From contig NC_085138.1 in the NCBI RefSeq assembly GCF_035046485.1, forward strand, positions 47,093,464 through 47,157,463: a stretch of 64,000 nt of DNA, written 5' to 3'. The position numbers were made by a program, and so were the translations under genes. Source of the DNA: Aedes albopictus (lineage: Eukaryota > Arthropoda > Insecta > Diptera > Culicidae). Under the pieces are notes generated by a model, which had not been told where the DNA came from, made no database searches, and saw nothing but the letters and a program-made list of their open reading frames with translations. Below are positions 54,721-64,000 of the stretch, in pieces (the first letter of the stretch is position 1; every line of letters begins with the position of its first letter).

Positions 54721-57310
54721 CAGCAGTTTTTTTTTTCAGGAGTTTGCTCGGGTATTGTCAAAATCTTGGTGTCAAAAAAGCTTAAATCGTAAAGGCCGCA
54801 AATCATCCTTTGTCAACCAAGCGATCCTAATTACTGATTAGTCTGCGCGGTGGCACAGATCTCCCCAAGCCAACCGGAAAACTTTTATCCCTTATCGCTT
54901 TTGATCTTTTTCAGCGCGGGCCATTCTGCGCCCGCCGTTTTAAACTTAGAATAATTACGCTTCATTCTCCTTCTGTCCGTCCGTCCGTCCACATTTCGGA
55001 ACCCATAATTCATCCTCATCCCAACCGTAAGAGCGGTCAGTGCTCCTTTTTTTTATCCACGGCGGCCCCAGATGTCCTAGAGGGGGGTGGCAATTTTCCA
55101 CCTCGCTGCCGTAGAACAAACCCGCGAACTTGGCGGTCGAGCGAGCTCACCTGAACTTCAACAAAAAAAAAAAAAACTGCAAGCCGAGCGCAAAATGGCA
55201 TGTCAAAAAATTACAACTTCAATTTCACGCCGTTGTGACGGGTTTGATGGAAATAAATTGCGGAGTGCGATTCGGTTCAACGATGGTTCTCTATGATGAT
55301 GAGTTCGAGAGCGCAGCTTGCAGCTACCACCGACGACGACGACGATCGTGAAACAATCTGCGGAAAAAAAATGCCATCACGCAAATGAACAGAATGGGAG
55401 AAACAAAAAAAAATCGCGCACCAACCGGACATAATTTAGGAGCCAAAATTGAAAAATAATTGTCTCGTTAAAATTCAGTTAAAGCGAAATAGTTTGGGTG
55501 ATGGTGGACGACGAGACGGGGAGTGGTTAAGAGCTCGAGAGCGTCCAGGTCAATGGAAAAGTAAGAGGACACAGATGTTTATCTGTTTCATTCCGGTTTT
55601 CAATTGGTGTGCAATTAGTTTTACCCGATTCAACAGATGCCCTCTGTGAGAAGGGGTTGTTGGTGCGCAATTTGGGGTGGAAAAATGAGAAAGAGTGTAA
55701 ACAGCCTTTTTTTCGATTAAAGTTGTAACGACTCGTGGGCTGGTAATCTTATTGGATGCATTACTATAAATAAAAAGCAGATAAATGATCAATTTTTAAA
55801 TCATTTACATTATATACAGCATTGGTCCGATAGTATATGTCAACAGTTTTGTTTTAAGTTGACTTAAGTGATACTTAAGTATTATATTTGGTATATTGTT
55901 TGTTCGAACCAGTACGCAATCTACTATCTCTCAAAATCAATTATTTGCCAATGCTTGTCGCAACAAAAAGTTCTCTGAAAGATGTTCTTCAAAATATAAT
56001 TATCTCATGACACAACTTAACTCTCACTCACTCAAAATCATAGATAAATGATATGTTGCAACCCATCAAAACATTGTATGACAACGTCACAACAAACTCA
56101 ACATCCCACAGCATCAGCCCAACCATCTTAAGTAACACTTAGGAAGTCGTCTGCATCACTTCCGAAGCTCTAAACTTCCAGCAAACTAAATTAATTACCA
56201 AAACCCCTTTGTGTCATCCGCCGGCACACAATATTTTCCCAGCACATTAAAATGTTAAGAGGTTATCCACCGTCGACGACGACGACGACGCCAGCATGCA
56301 TCGTTTCCAACTTTTCCAACCTTGCACAAAATAGAATTAAGAGAAAAGAACAGAAAAAAGTAATTCTCTTTCCAACCACACCTCGAGTGCACCCAGGAGG
56401 GCGAGAGAGCAAAAAGTGTGTAATTTAATAAGTGCGCAACTACCTGGCCTCCGGGAGTCTACCACTCGCACTACCTGCAGCAGCTCAGCGCTCCGCCATG
56501 CCAAGACCATGTGTATCTTCCGAAATTTACCCCAACTTGGGCAAAATAGGATAGAATTTCCCAGCAGCACAGCTGCTGCCACTTTTGCTCTTTCTTTACA
56601 TAACAATTTTTATTCCAGCATCCCTGCTCCGTAAGGCATCCTTGCGATCCACCCCCACAACCTACAATCCACCGGCCCCAAGAGGGATTTGCGGAATGCA
56701 ACAATAATGACGACGGGTAAAAACTTTTTGCTCAACTTGTAACGTGCGAAGTTAACCCATTTCCGCCGTCTCCGGTCTCGCGCTCGGTGATCGGTGCTCG
56801 CATTTTCCACCACAAGGAATGGAAGAGAAAGCGGGACCGAGAAATATTTTCCATTTATGCCCTCATTTTCGATCCCAGAAGGATTGGGTTTCGCAGTCGC
56901 GCAATCTCGAAGTAAGTCTGTGTTCCTATGCCCTTCTGGCGAAGGTTTACCTCGCATTCGAAGGGGGGGGGGGGGGGTCAGATTGTGCAAAAGGTTTCTA
57001 GCGAGCGCGAGAGGTAATTTAGTGAATTCGTATCATAACTTTCTCCTTCAGATGCCTTGGAGGTGGTGGTGGAAAAGTACCGAATGTGAGAAATGCAGCT
57101 GGAAGAAAAGGATATATTTATATCTCTTCCTTGAGACAATTATCACTTTATTATGGGATGAACTCTTGCATTCTGGAACACATTCCATCAGATGGATTCA
57201 TTTCGAAAGTATTACGACATCCAATGAAAAGGGCTTCGTCATGCACTGTGACGCTTGAGCCTTCAAAAACGTAAACCACTCAAAGTCGATGACTGGTACG
57301 AACGAACAGT
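54721..57310. other. No gene recognised
   Basis: Unique-looking sequence with a (GAC)n tract (56275-56290), a run of about 14 G (56965-56978) and A runs. Frames at 56610-56990 minus and 56794-57258 plus overlap antisense and have no recognisable domain. Confidence 0.5.
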
Positions 57311-57315
57311 GGGGA

Positions 57316-57952
57316 AGGTCGGAGGAATTCCTGGAGGAATTCCCGGAGGAATTTCTGGAGGAATTTCCGGAGGAGTTCCTGGTGGAATTTCCGGAGGAAT
57401 TCCTGGAGGAATTTCCGGAAGAATTCGTGGAGGAATTTCCGGAGGAATTCGTGGAGGAATTTGCGGAGGAATTCCTGGAGGAATTTCCGGAGGAATTCCT
57501 GGAGGAATTTCCGGAGGAATTCCTGGAGGAATTTCCGGAGGAATTCCTAGAGGAATTTCCGGAGGAAATCCTGGAGGAATTTCCGTAAGAATTCCTGGAG
57601 GAAATTCCGGAGGAATTCCTGGAGGAATTTCTGGAGGAATTCCTGTAGGAATTTCCGGAGGAATTTCTGTAGGAATTTCCGGAGGAATTCCTGGAGGAAT
57701 TTCCGGAGGGATTCCTGGAGGAATTTCCGGAGGAATTTCCGGATGAACTACTGGAGGAATTACCGGAGCAATTCCTAGAGGAATTTCCAGAGGGATTCCT
57801 AGAGCATTTTCCGCAGGAATTTCTAGAGCAATTTCCGTAGGAATTCCTAGAGGAGTTTCCGGAGGAATTCCTAGAGGAATTTCATGAGATATTTCTAGAG
57901 GAATTTCCGCAGGAATTTCTAGAGGAATTTCCGGAGAAATTTCTAGAGGAAT
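57316..57952. repeat. GGAATTTCCGGA array, 12-bp unit, 24-bp dimer
   Basis: Tandem GGAGGAATTCCT alternating with GGAGGAATTTCC, i.e. a 24-bp dimer. A frame of 163 codons (57255-57746) has a four-residue GGIP/GGIS period and is a consequence of the 12-bp monomer. Confidence 0.85.
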
Positions 57953-58092
57953 TTAATTCTCGGGGATTTCGGCTTTCTGTCAAAGAAAAGCGTTGATTTT
58001 CTTATCTCATCGCCAACGTTTCGAAACGTTGGCGATGAGATAAGAAAATCAACGCTTTTCTTTGACTGAAAGCCGAAATCCCCGAGAATTAA
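57953..58092. mobile_element. 140-bp near-perfect palindrome
   Basis: Two 70-bp arms with one mismatch meet at 58022/58023 (ACGTTTCGAAACGT at the centre). Outer ends TTAATTCTCGGGGATTTCGG and its complement. If the outer TTAA is target, this is a 132-bp TTAA-flanked MITE. It interrupts the flanking tandem repeat. Confidence 0.85.
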
Positions 58093-58114
58093 GTCAACTT
58101 CCCAGTCGAACCTC

Positions 58115-58790
58115 TACAAGTATTTCTAGAGGAATTTCCGAAGGAATTCCTAGAGGAATTTCCGGAGGAATTCCAAGAGGATTTTCCGCAGGAATTTCTA
58201 GAACAATTTTCGTAGGAATTCCTAGAGGAGTTTCCGGAGGAATTCCTAGAGGAATTTCCGGAGAAATTCCTAGAGCAATTCCCGGAGGAATTCATAGAGG
58301 AATTTTCCAGAGGAGTTCCTAGAGGAATTTCCGGAGGAACTCCTAGAGGAATTTCCGGAAAAATTCTTAGAGGAATTCCTAGAGGATTTTCCGCAGGAAT
58401 TTCTAGAGGAATTTCCGGAATTCTAGTGGAATTTCTTTGAGGAATTCCAAGAGGAATTTTCTCCGGAAATTCATTCAGGCATTCCTCTGGAAATTCCTTA
58501 AGGAATTTCTCTGGAAATTACTTTAGGAATTGCTCCAAGAATTCCCCCAGAAATTCCTCTAGGTCCAGAAATTCCTCTAAGATTTCCTCCTTAAATTCCT
58601 GTAGGAATTCCTCCGGAAATTCCTCTAGGAATCCCTCCGGAATTCTTCCGGAAATTCCTCTAGAATTCCTTCAGAATTCCTCAAAGAATTCCTCCGGAAA
58701 TTCCTAAAGGAATTTCGCCGGAAATTCCTCTACAAATTCCTGCGGAAAATCCTCTTGGATTTCCTCCAGAAATGAATTCCTAATTCGATT
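58115..58790. repeat. GGAATTTCC array, continued and inverted
   Basis: Units AGAGGAATTTCCGGAGGAAT to about 58440, then the complementary orientation (AAATTCCTCTAGGAATT) to 58790. More degenerate than 57316-57952. Confidence 0.75.
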
Positions 58791-59039
58791 TATTTATTAG
58801 TTATTTTCATATCAGCACTATTTCATATTTTCTTACTTTTCTTTCTTTCCAGGTATTTCACTGACAGATTGATCGGCCATCTGGACACGACTCCATACGT
58901 ATACGTATACGGAACGGATTGCAAGTTTCACGAGTTAATTTATGTTTTGAGCGAACTTTTAACTTAGCTAACTTCAACAAATTGATAGATGAACTATTTC
59001 CAATTAGACACGAACGACCCATTGAATGACTTGACTGTT
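58791..59039. other. No feature recognised
   Basis: Short unique-looking stretch between the satellite block and a MITE. Confidence 0.5.
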
Positions 59040-59354
59040 CCCAAGTAACACACTTGCACAGAAGAGTAAAGGGGCCATTAGGCTGTTTGTCATTATGACA
59101 AATATTTGCCATTGAAGTCCGATATTTATCCAAGGTTTTATGATTCAGGCTGTGTTGGTCATTTGTTGGACTTGTTTGGCCAAATATTTGTCACGTCTAA
59201 TGGGACCTTAACGGCGGCGCAGGTTTTAATAACGCAGAAGTCATTGTGACTTACTTCTAACAAATCAACACTTACTAGAAGTAAGTCACAGTGACTTCTG
59301 CGCAATAAAAACCTGCGCCACCGTGACTCTTCTGTGACAAGTGCGTTACCTGGG
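59040..59354. mobile_element. CCCAAG-ended MITE (315 bp)
   Basis: Ends CCCAAGTAACACACTTG (left) and CCCAGGTAACGCACTTG (right, read inward), flanked by TT on both sides. A second inner hairpin (59217-59325) contains GCGCAGGTTTT and its complement. Non-coding. Confidence 0.65.
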
Positions 59355-59679
59355 TTCCATGTCATCCATAATGCAGATGCAGTTCAATTTCACGAATTTA
59401 TTTAAATTTACAAACTTTTTACTGATCCTTCACCTGTAGTCCTTACTAAACTCTTCTTCACTTGTGTTCTCGGTAGAATTTTCTATTACTCTGACGAGCT
59501 GTGACCACCGAAAACAGCTTATGACAGGTCGTCCGTCACACGATGACATCTTTCATTCATTATGCCGCGACGCTTTGACAGATGACGCGTCGCTTCAGGA
59601 ACGGTGGCTGACAGGGCTGCCAGCTTGCCGTCTCTTGCGCTAACCCCCTTAAAAATATGTAATTTTTAGGCCAATTGCC

Positions 59680-60100
59680 GGGGCCCGTAGCGTAGTGGCT
59701 ACACGTTCACTTCATAAGTGGATGGTCATGGTTTCGATCCCAGCCCAGGCCCTTGCAATTTTTTGTCAGTTGTTCTTCCCCCGAGAGCAGCTGACACCCG
59801 ACCCTCTTCTGAGTATATGCTCTAACGGACCCGGAAACTAGGAGCTCGGCTAACGGCAACTCATAATGGACCCCCAATCGGACTGGATAAGGAACAAGAG
59901 CCACATCAACATCCTTTCGTGCTCGTGGTAGAAAGTGACAGCAGTGCAACGGCAACCAGTTCGATACAGTACAATTAGAAGAGAATACATTTAGGCGATG
60001 TACAAAGTGTAAGTGCAGCCACGAATTGGAATCGCTCTCGCAGTGCCCTAGTGGACAAAAGAGCTGTAAATGAGGTGGTTGAAGAATAAAAAAATAAATC
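59680..60100 (+). mobile_element. Complete tRNA-derived SINE with tRNA-Met-like head (421 bp)
   Basis: The head GGCCCGTAGCGTAGTGGCTA and box B GGTTTCGATCCC frame an anticodon loop TTCATAA (CAT). The long body ends GAAGAATAAAAAAATAAATC. ATTGCC flanks both sides (59674-59679, 60101-60106). Confidence 0.7.
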
Positions 60101-60106
60101 ATTGCC

Positions 60107-61430
60107 GAACCCCATATGATTTCAAGAACCCAAGTCTTATTCAAAAGATAGTAAGTCAACAAAAACTTTGAACATGATTTTGGTGAAACAGTTTTCAAAA
60201 ACATTTATAAGTAAACTTAACCTAAAGTCGCAAATATTCTAAAAAATCAATTTAAACTTACGGGAAAGTCGCTGAAAAGTGGATCGACCTAATTTCAGGA
60301 TGAGAGCGGCAATATAACCTAGTTTCTATTATATTCTATCAGTTTTTTGTCGAACTTAGCTTATTCATTCATTTATTGAGCACTAGCTGTCCCGGCCTAC
60401 GTCGTTCTGCCTGCCTACTGTGTTTTTTGACATGCAGCTCTGAATAAAAATGCCCCGCAAAACGGATTTTCAACCATTTCGTCTTCGGTGCGTTCCCGGT
60501 CGATTTTCCAAATTATTTTTTCGTACGAACACGTCGGAGCCTTGCACGAATGAAACACTGAAAAAATGATGTAGATCTGTTGACCCGTTCCCGAGCCTAT
60601 TCGTGACATACAAACACCATTCCATTTTTATTTATATAGATAGATGACATTACAATTATAATAAAACTGATTAAAAAATCTAGGAAAAAAGTTTGTATGT
60701 AAATTTACTATTCATGCCATCGACCAAAAGTTTGAAAAAAATCAGAGTCGCCTAATTTTTCGGAAAACTCCAATGGAACACAATCATTTTCCACAGAAAC
60801 CACCAATTTTGAAATAGCGTAACTCATAAACTCAGCATCGTAGACACATTTTTTTTGTTGTGAAATCATAAGCAAATTCCCTGAAGAGCCATTGGTTGGA
60901 ATATCTATAATTATCGCCTATTTTCCGTCTGATATGACGGGAATTAGCGCATATGACGAACTAGATTTCTACCCCTCAATATAAGAGTTAAATCCATTTC
61001 ACATAATCTAATCATTTTACTCGAAAAGAGGAAAAAATGCATGAAAACTAGTATTGCAAATGACCCAAACAGTAATTTCCCGCTAATCCAGATAATCATT
61101 CTTATTCGTAAACGGTTTGCAACTGATTCGATGAAAAATCCAAAATTGGGAATTGTTACTGAAACAAACAAAAAATGAAAGTTTTCGTAATGGTATTTTC
61201 AATGAATTCTAAGACGATTTCCATTGTTTATGGGCCTGTCCTTTTCCTTCTGAAAGGTTTTTTTTTAATAAAAACATTTTTACACATGAACCTCCATTTT
61301 GGCAGAATAAATTTAAATAAATTCCAATTAGGTGCCTTCATTAGAGGTACATTACCTGAATGGAATTGAATGCATTCACAGTAGCTGATTGACTTACATA
61401 AGGTAGACGTTAATGTTTATTTTTTTCCAT
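60107..61430. other. AT-rich DNA with one dispersed repeat
   Basis: No gene recognised. The segment 60385-60645 is the plus-strand member of the repeat also found at 24215-24400, and ends in TATATAGATAGATGA. Confidence 0.5.
60385..60645 (+). repeat. Dispersed repeat shared with 24215-24400
   Basis: Begins AGCTGTCCCGGCCTACGTCG and ends with GTGACATACAAACACCATTC and a short TAGATA tail. Class not recognised; the tail suggests a retroposon. Confidence 0.5.
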
Positions 61431-61439
61431 AACATTCCA

Positions 61440-62400
61440 AAGGATCTTCATGAACTTCTCTGAAACGCCCTGCATTTCCTTGAAACACCTTACAGCACTT
61501 TTTAAAAGGCCTGTCGGACCTGAAGAAACTTCTCTCAATCACCCCTATAGCTCCTTGGAAAATCCAATGAAACCTCAAAAATTTTTCTGCAGCTTAAGAT
61601 CCTCTCCTAAGCAACAAACAGCAGTTTTAGAGAGGCGTTTGAAGCCGTCATAAAAACTCAATGATGTTATTTTGATTTTAAAAATTTCTTCGAGTTTTTT
61701 TTTACAACGTTGATGGTACCGCGTAAAAACACGTAAAAAACTGCGTTATTCCAAAATACGTCGTAAAAAAGTCAAGCCACAATATACAATGTATGCGAAA
61801 AGGTTTCAGGCGTTTCAGGGGTGTTTCAATTGGTTACAGGGCGTTCAGGGAAGTTTCCGAGGCGTTTTAAGGGGTTTTAGGATATTCCAGGATGTTTCAT
61901 ACGCGTTTTCGGGGGTTTTGGAAAATTTTAAATGCGTTACATCCCAAATAACATTTTTTTAGCAAGATAGACTAGAGAAGGTTCTAAGAACCATCATTAA
62001 ACCAAAATAAATGGCATTAGGTTTTATGACGGTTCCTAAAAACGTCTTCAAGACTAATTAGCTATCAAGATGTTACTATGGATAGAGTCCGAGGGGGTTT
62101 CGGAGGATTTTTGTTATCCTCTGGAATCCAGTAATCCTCTGAAACTCCTGCAAACACCTGTGTAACGCCTCTGTATCGTCTCTGAAACCTGCTGAAAAAC
62201 TCCGAACCTTCTTGAAATGTCTCCGAAATCCCGCTAAAACCCCCTTGGACTCCATGTAACGCATTTGAAACACTCCAAAATCCCCGAAAACGCCTAAGTA
62301 ACGCCTCTGTAGCGTCCCTGAAACCCGACGAAAACCCTCTGAAACTTTTTAAAATGCCTCTAAAATATCCCTAAAACCCCCTCGGACCCCTATTTTAGTA
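61440..62400. repeat. Degenerate TTTCAGG/CCTGAAAC repeat
   Basis: GTTTCAGGCGTTTCAGGGGT and inverse units (CTCTGAAACCTGCTGAAA) at loose spacing. Interrupted by the MITE at 61943-62081. Related to 25884-26860. Confidence 0.6.
61943..62081. mobile_element. Diverged CCCAAG-type MITE (139 bp)
   Basis: Ends CCCAAATAACAT and CCATAGTAACAT (right, read inward), with AT on both sides. The core ATTAGGTTTTATGACGGTTC matches 54150-54298. Confidence 0.6.
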
Positions 62401-62569
62401 GTTTCTTTGAAATTTGTACCGAAGCAACGTTTCTGGCAATCCTGAACTACGAGGCCCAACCGAAGCTAAAAGTAGAGGGCATTCAATTAATAAAAGTGGC
62501 AAAATTTGTTGGCTCCATGGCTCGAAACAACGGTCGTCAGCAGAGTGGTACTTCTTCAGAAGAAAATCT

Positions 62570-63730
62570 ACCAATCTTTCAGGAACTCCTTTGATAGTTT
62601 GTCTAGAAATTCCTTCAGGGAATCCTCCAGAAGTTCTGTCAGCAGGTTTTACTGAAGGATTTCTGTAGTAGTTCCTTCAGAGACTCCTCCATGATTTTCT
62701 TCTCGAATTCCTCCAGGAATTTCTACCACAACTTTCCTTCAAAAATTTCTTAAAAAATTCTGTCAGGGGTTTTTCCTGGAGTTCATTCAGAAATTCCTCT
62801 AGAAAGTTCTTCAATGAATCATCCAGCGATTAATTCAGGAAGTTCTTCAGTGATTCAGGAATTTATTCAAGAATACATTTAGGACCTCCTTCAAACATTC
62901 CTCTAAACGTTCTGTTAAATCAAGGAATCATCTTGAAGTTTCTTTAGAAATTGCTCCAGTAAATATCTATAAAGACTCAACAAATGATTTCTTCATGGTT
63001 TCCTACAGGAATTTCATGGTTTCCTGCAGTTCCAGGATTTGCCCAGGGGTTTTCCCAGGAATTCCTACAGAGACTTCTCCTGGTATTCTTTGAGGTATTT
63101 CTCTTGAAGTTCCTTGAGGGATTTCTTCTGGGATTCCTTGAGAGATTTATCCAAGAACTTATTCAGGGATTCCTCCAGGTACACCTTTCGAGATTTCTTT
63201 ACGGACTTTCTCGGGGAGTTCTCCAAGAACTCTTCAAGGATCCCTGCAAGAAATCGTCCAGGAATTTCTCCTAGAATTATTCGTGAGATTTTTCTGAGAA
63301 TTCTTTTGGGTTTTCTCCAGGGATTCTTCGGGGCTTTCTCTAAGAGTTTTTGTTTAAATTCCTCCAGATATTGCTTCAGGGATTTTCCCGAAAATTTCTC
63401 TTGGAATTGCTAGAGAGATACCTCCAGGAACTCCTTTGGGAATTTCTTCTAGGATTCCTCCAGGAATTTGTAGAGGAACTTCTTCAGGGAATTCTCCACG
63501 AACTCCGACATGGATTCCTAAGGGAACTACTTCGAGGAATTCTCCAGGGATTTGTCCAGGAACTCTTAGGGATTTTTGCAGAAATTTCTTCTAGAATTAT
63601 TTGTGGATTTTTTCCTGAAATGGGATTTCTTCCTAAATTTCTTCAATGATTTTTCCAGGGATTCTTCGAGGATTTCTCTTTTGAATTCCTCCCTGGAAAT
63701 TTTTCTGGCATTTTTCCTTGAAATGCTAGA
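62570..63730. repeat. Degenerate TTCCTCCAGGAATT repeat
   Basis: TTCCTCCAGGAA, GGGATTCCTCCAG and CTTCAGGGATT units at 20-30 bp spacing throughout. Leu/Phe-rich frames are by-products. Confidence 0.65.
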
Positions 63731-64000
63731 TATACAGTACTGGACAGAATAACCCTCTAATACCCAATCCCGCCTTTAGACGGGGTATAGTTTGAGCATT
63801 TTTGTAATTTTTGTTTCGTGGTAAATCAATTTTTTTACATTTTTGGCTGATATTTAGGACTGTTCTGTATATCTCAAAATGGTTTTTGGTGTATTTAGAA
63901 ACGTATTTACATTTTTTTTAAATCATTGAAAAATTGATGTTTTAGTCACCTTTTAGAAGTCATTGTTTATTTTGTATTGAATCGCTACAATTAACATATT
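63731..64000. other. No feature recognised
   Basis: AT-rich sequence at the window edge. Confidence 0.5.

Noticed and set aside
54721..57310. Host gene upstream region
   Set aside because: The sequence looks unique, but no coding exon, splice signal or core promoter can be supported from it alone.

Overview
The window looks like repeat-choked, non-coding DNA from a culicine mosquito, most likely Aedes. The evidence is the mix of retroposons: an I-clade LINE resembling MosquI, a LOA-clade LINE resembling Lian, an RTE-clade LINE, BEL/Pao remnants, tRNA-derived SINEs of the Feilai type, many short inverted-repeat elements (MITEs), and long tracts of degenerate GGAATTCC repeats. Species and family names rest on recognition, not on a search. 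I recognise no host protein-coding gene, and every recognisable protein segment belongs to a transposable element.

Layout. 1-14.5 kb: GGAATTCC satellite-like DNA. It is degenerate at 1-3.3 kb and highly regular at 9.8-14.5 kb, where 11-bp and 12-bp monomers alternate as a 23-bp dimer. The two are separated by unique sequence and by a foldback element (5.56-9.79 kb) that itself hosts a CCCAAG MITE and a TA-flanked element with GATTTTGTCAG ends. 14.6-17.8 kb: one MITE, one complete SINE and AT-rich DNA. 17.86-20.1 kb: a broken LOA-clade LINE. 20.7-26.9 kb: nested MITEs, copies of a long tRNA-headed retroposon, a LINE tail, an I-element tail and a second degenerate repeat (TTTCAGG type). 27-31 kb: no recognisable gene, plus one SINE. 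31-51 kb: a nested transposon complex. 51-64 kb: MITEs, a SINE inside a SINE, a 140-bp palindrome, and more GGAATTCC-type and TTTCAGG-type repeat.

The most informative part is the nest at 32.4-51 kb. A BEL/Pao remnant abuts an RTE-clade LINE (minus strand). The RTE reading frame is split by an LTR element at 33409-46115, which has 143-bp LTRs, a 5-bp target duplication, a primer-binding site and a polypurine tract, but no visible gag or pol. That element contains a full-length I-clade LINE (34103-41059, 12-bp target duplication, arthropod-style internal promoter, intact ORF1). The LINE's ORF2 is broken only by a 403-bp hAT-type MITE with an exact 8-bp duplication. A second hAT-like MITE and a TTAA-flanked MITE also sit in the LTR element. 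Each boundary was read from target duplications, and at three of them the interrupted reading frame becomes continuous when the insertion is subtracted.

Two insertions of only 39 and 43 bp, each with its own target duplication, appear to be extreme 5'-truncated retroposon tails. None of this forms a cooperating gene system. The value of the window is in its insertion stratigraphy, its unusual non-autonomous elements and its higher-order satellite structure.
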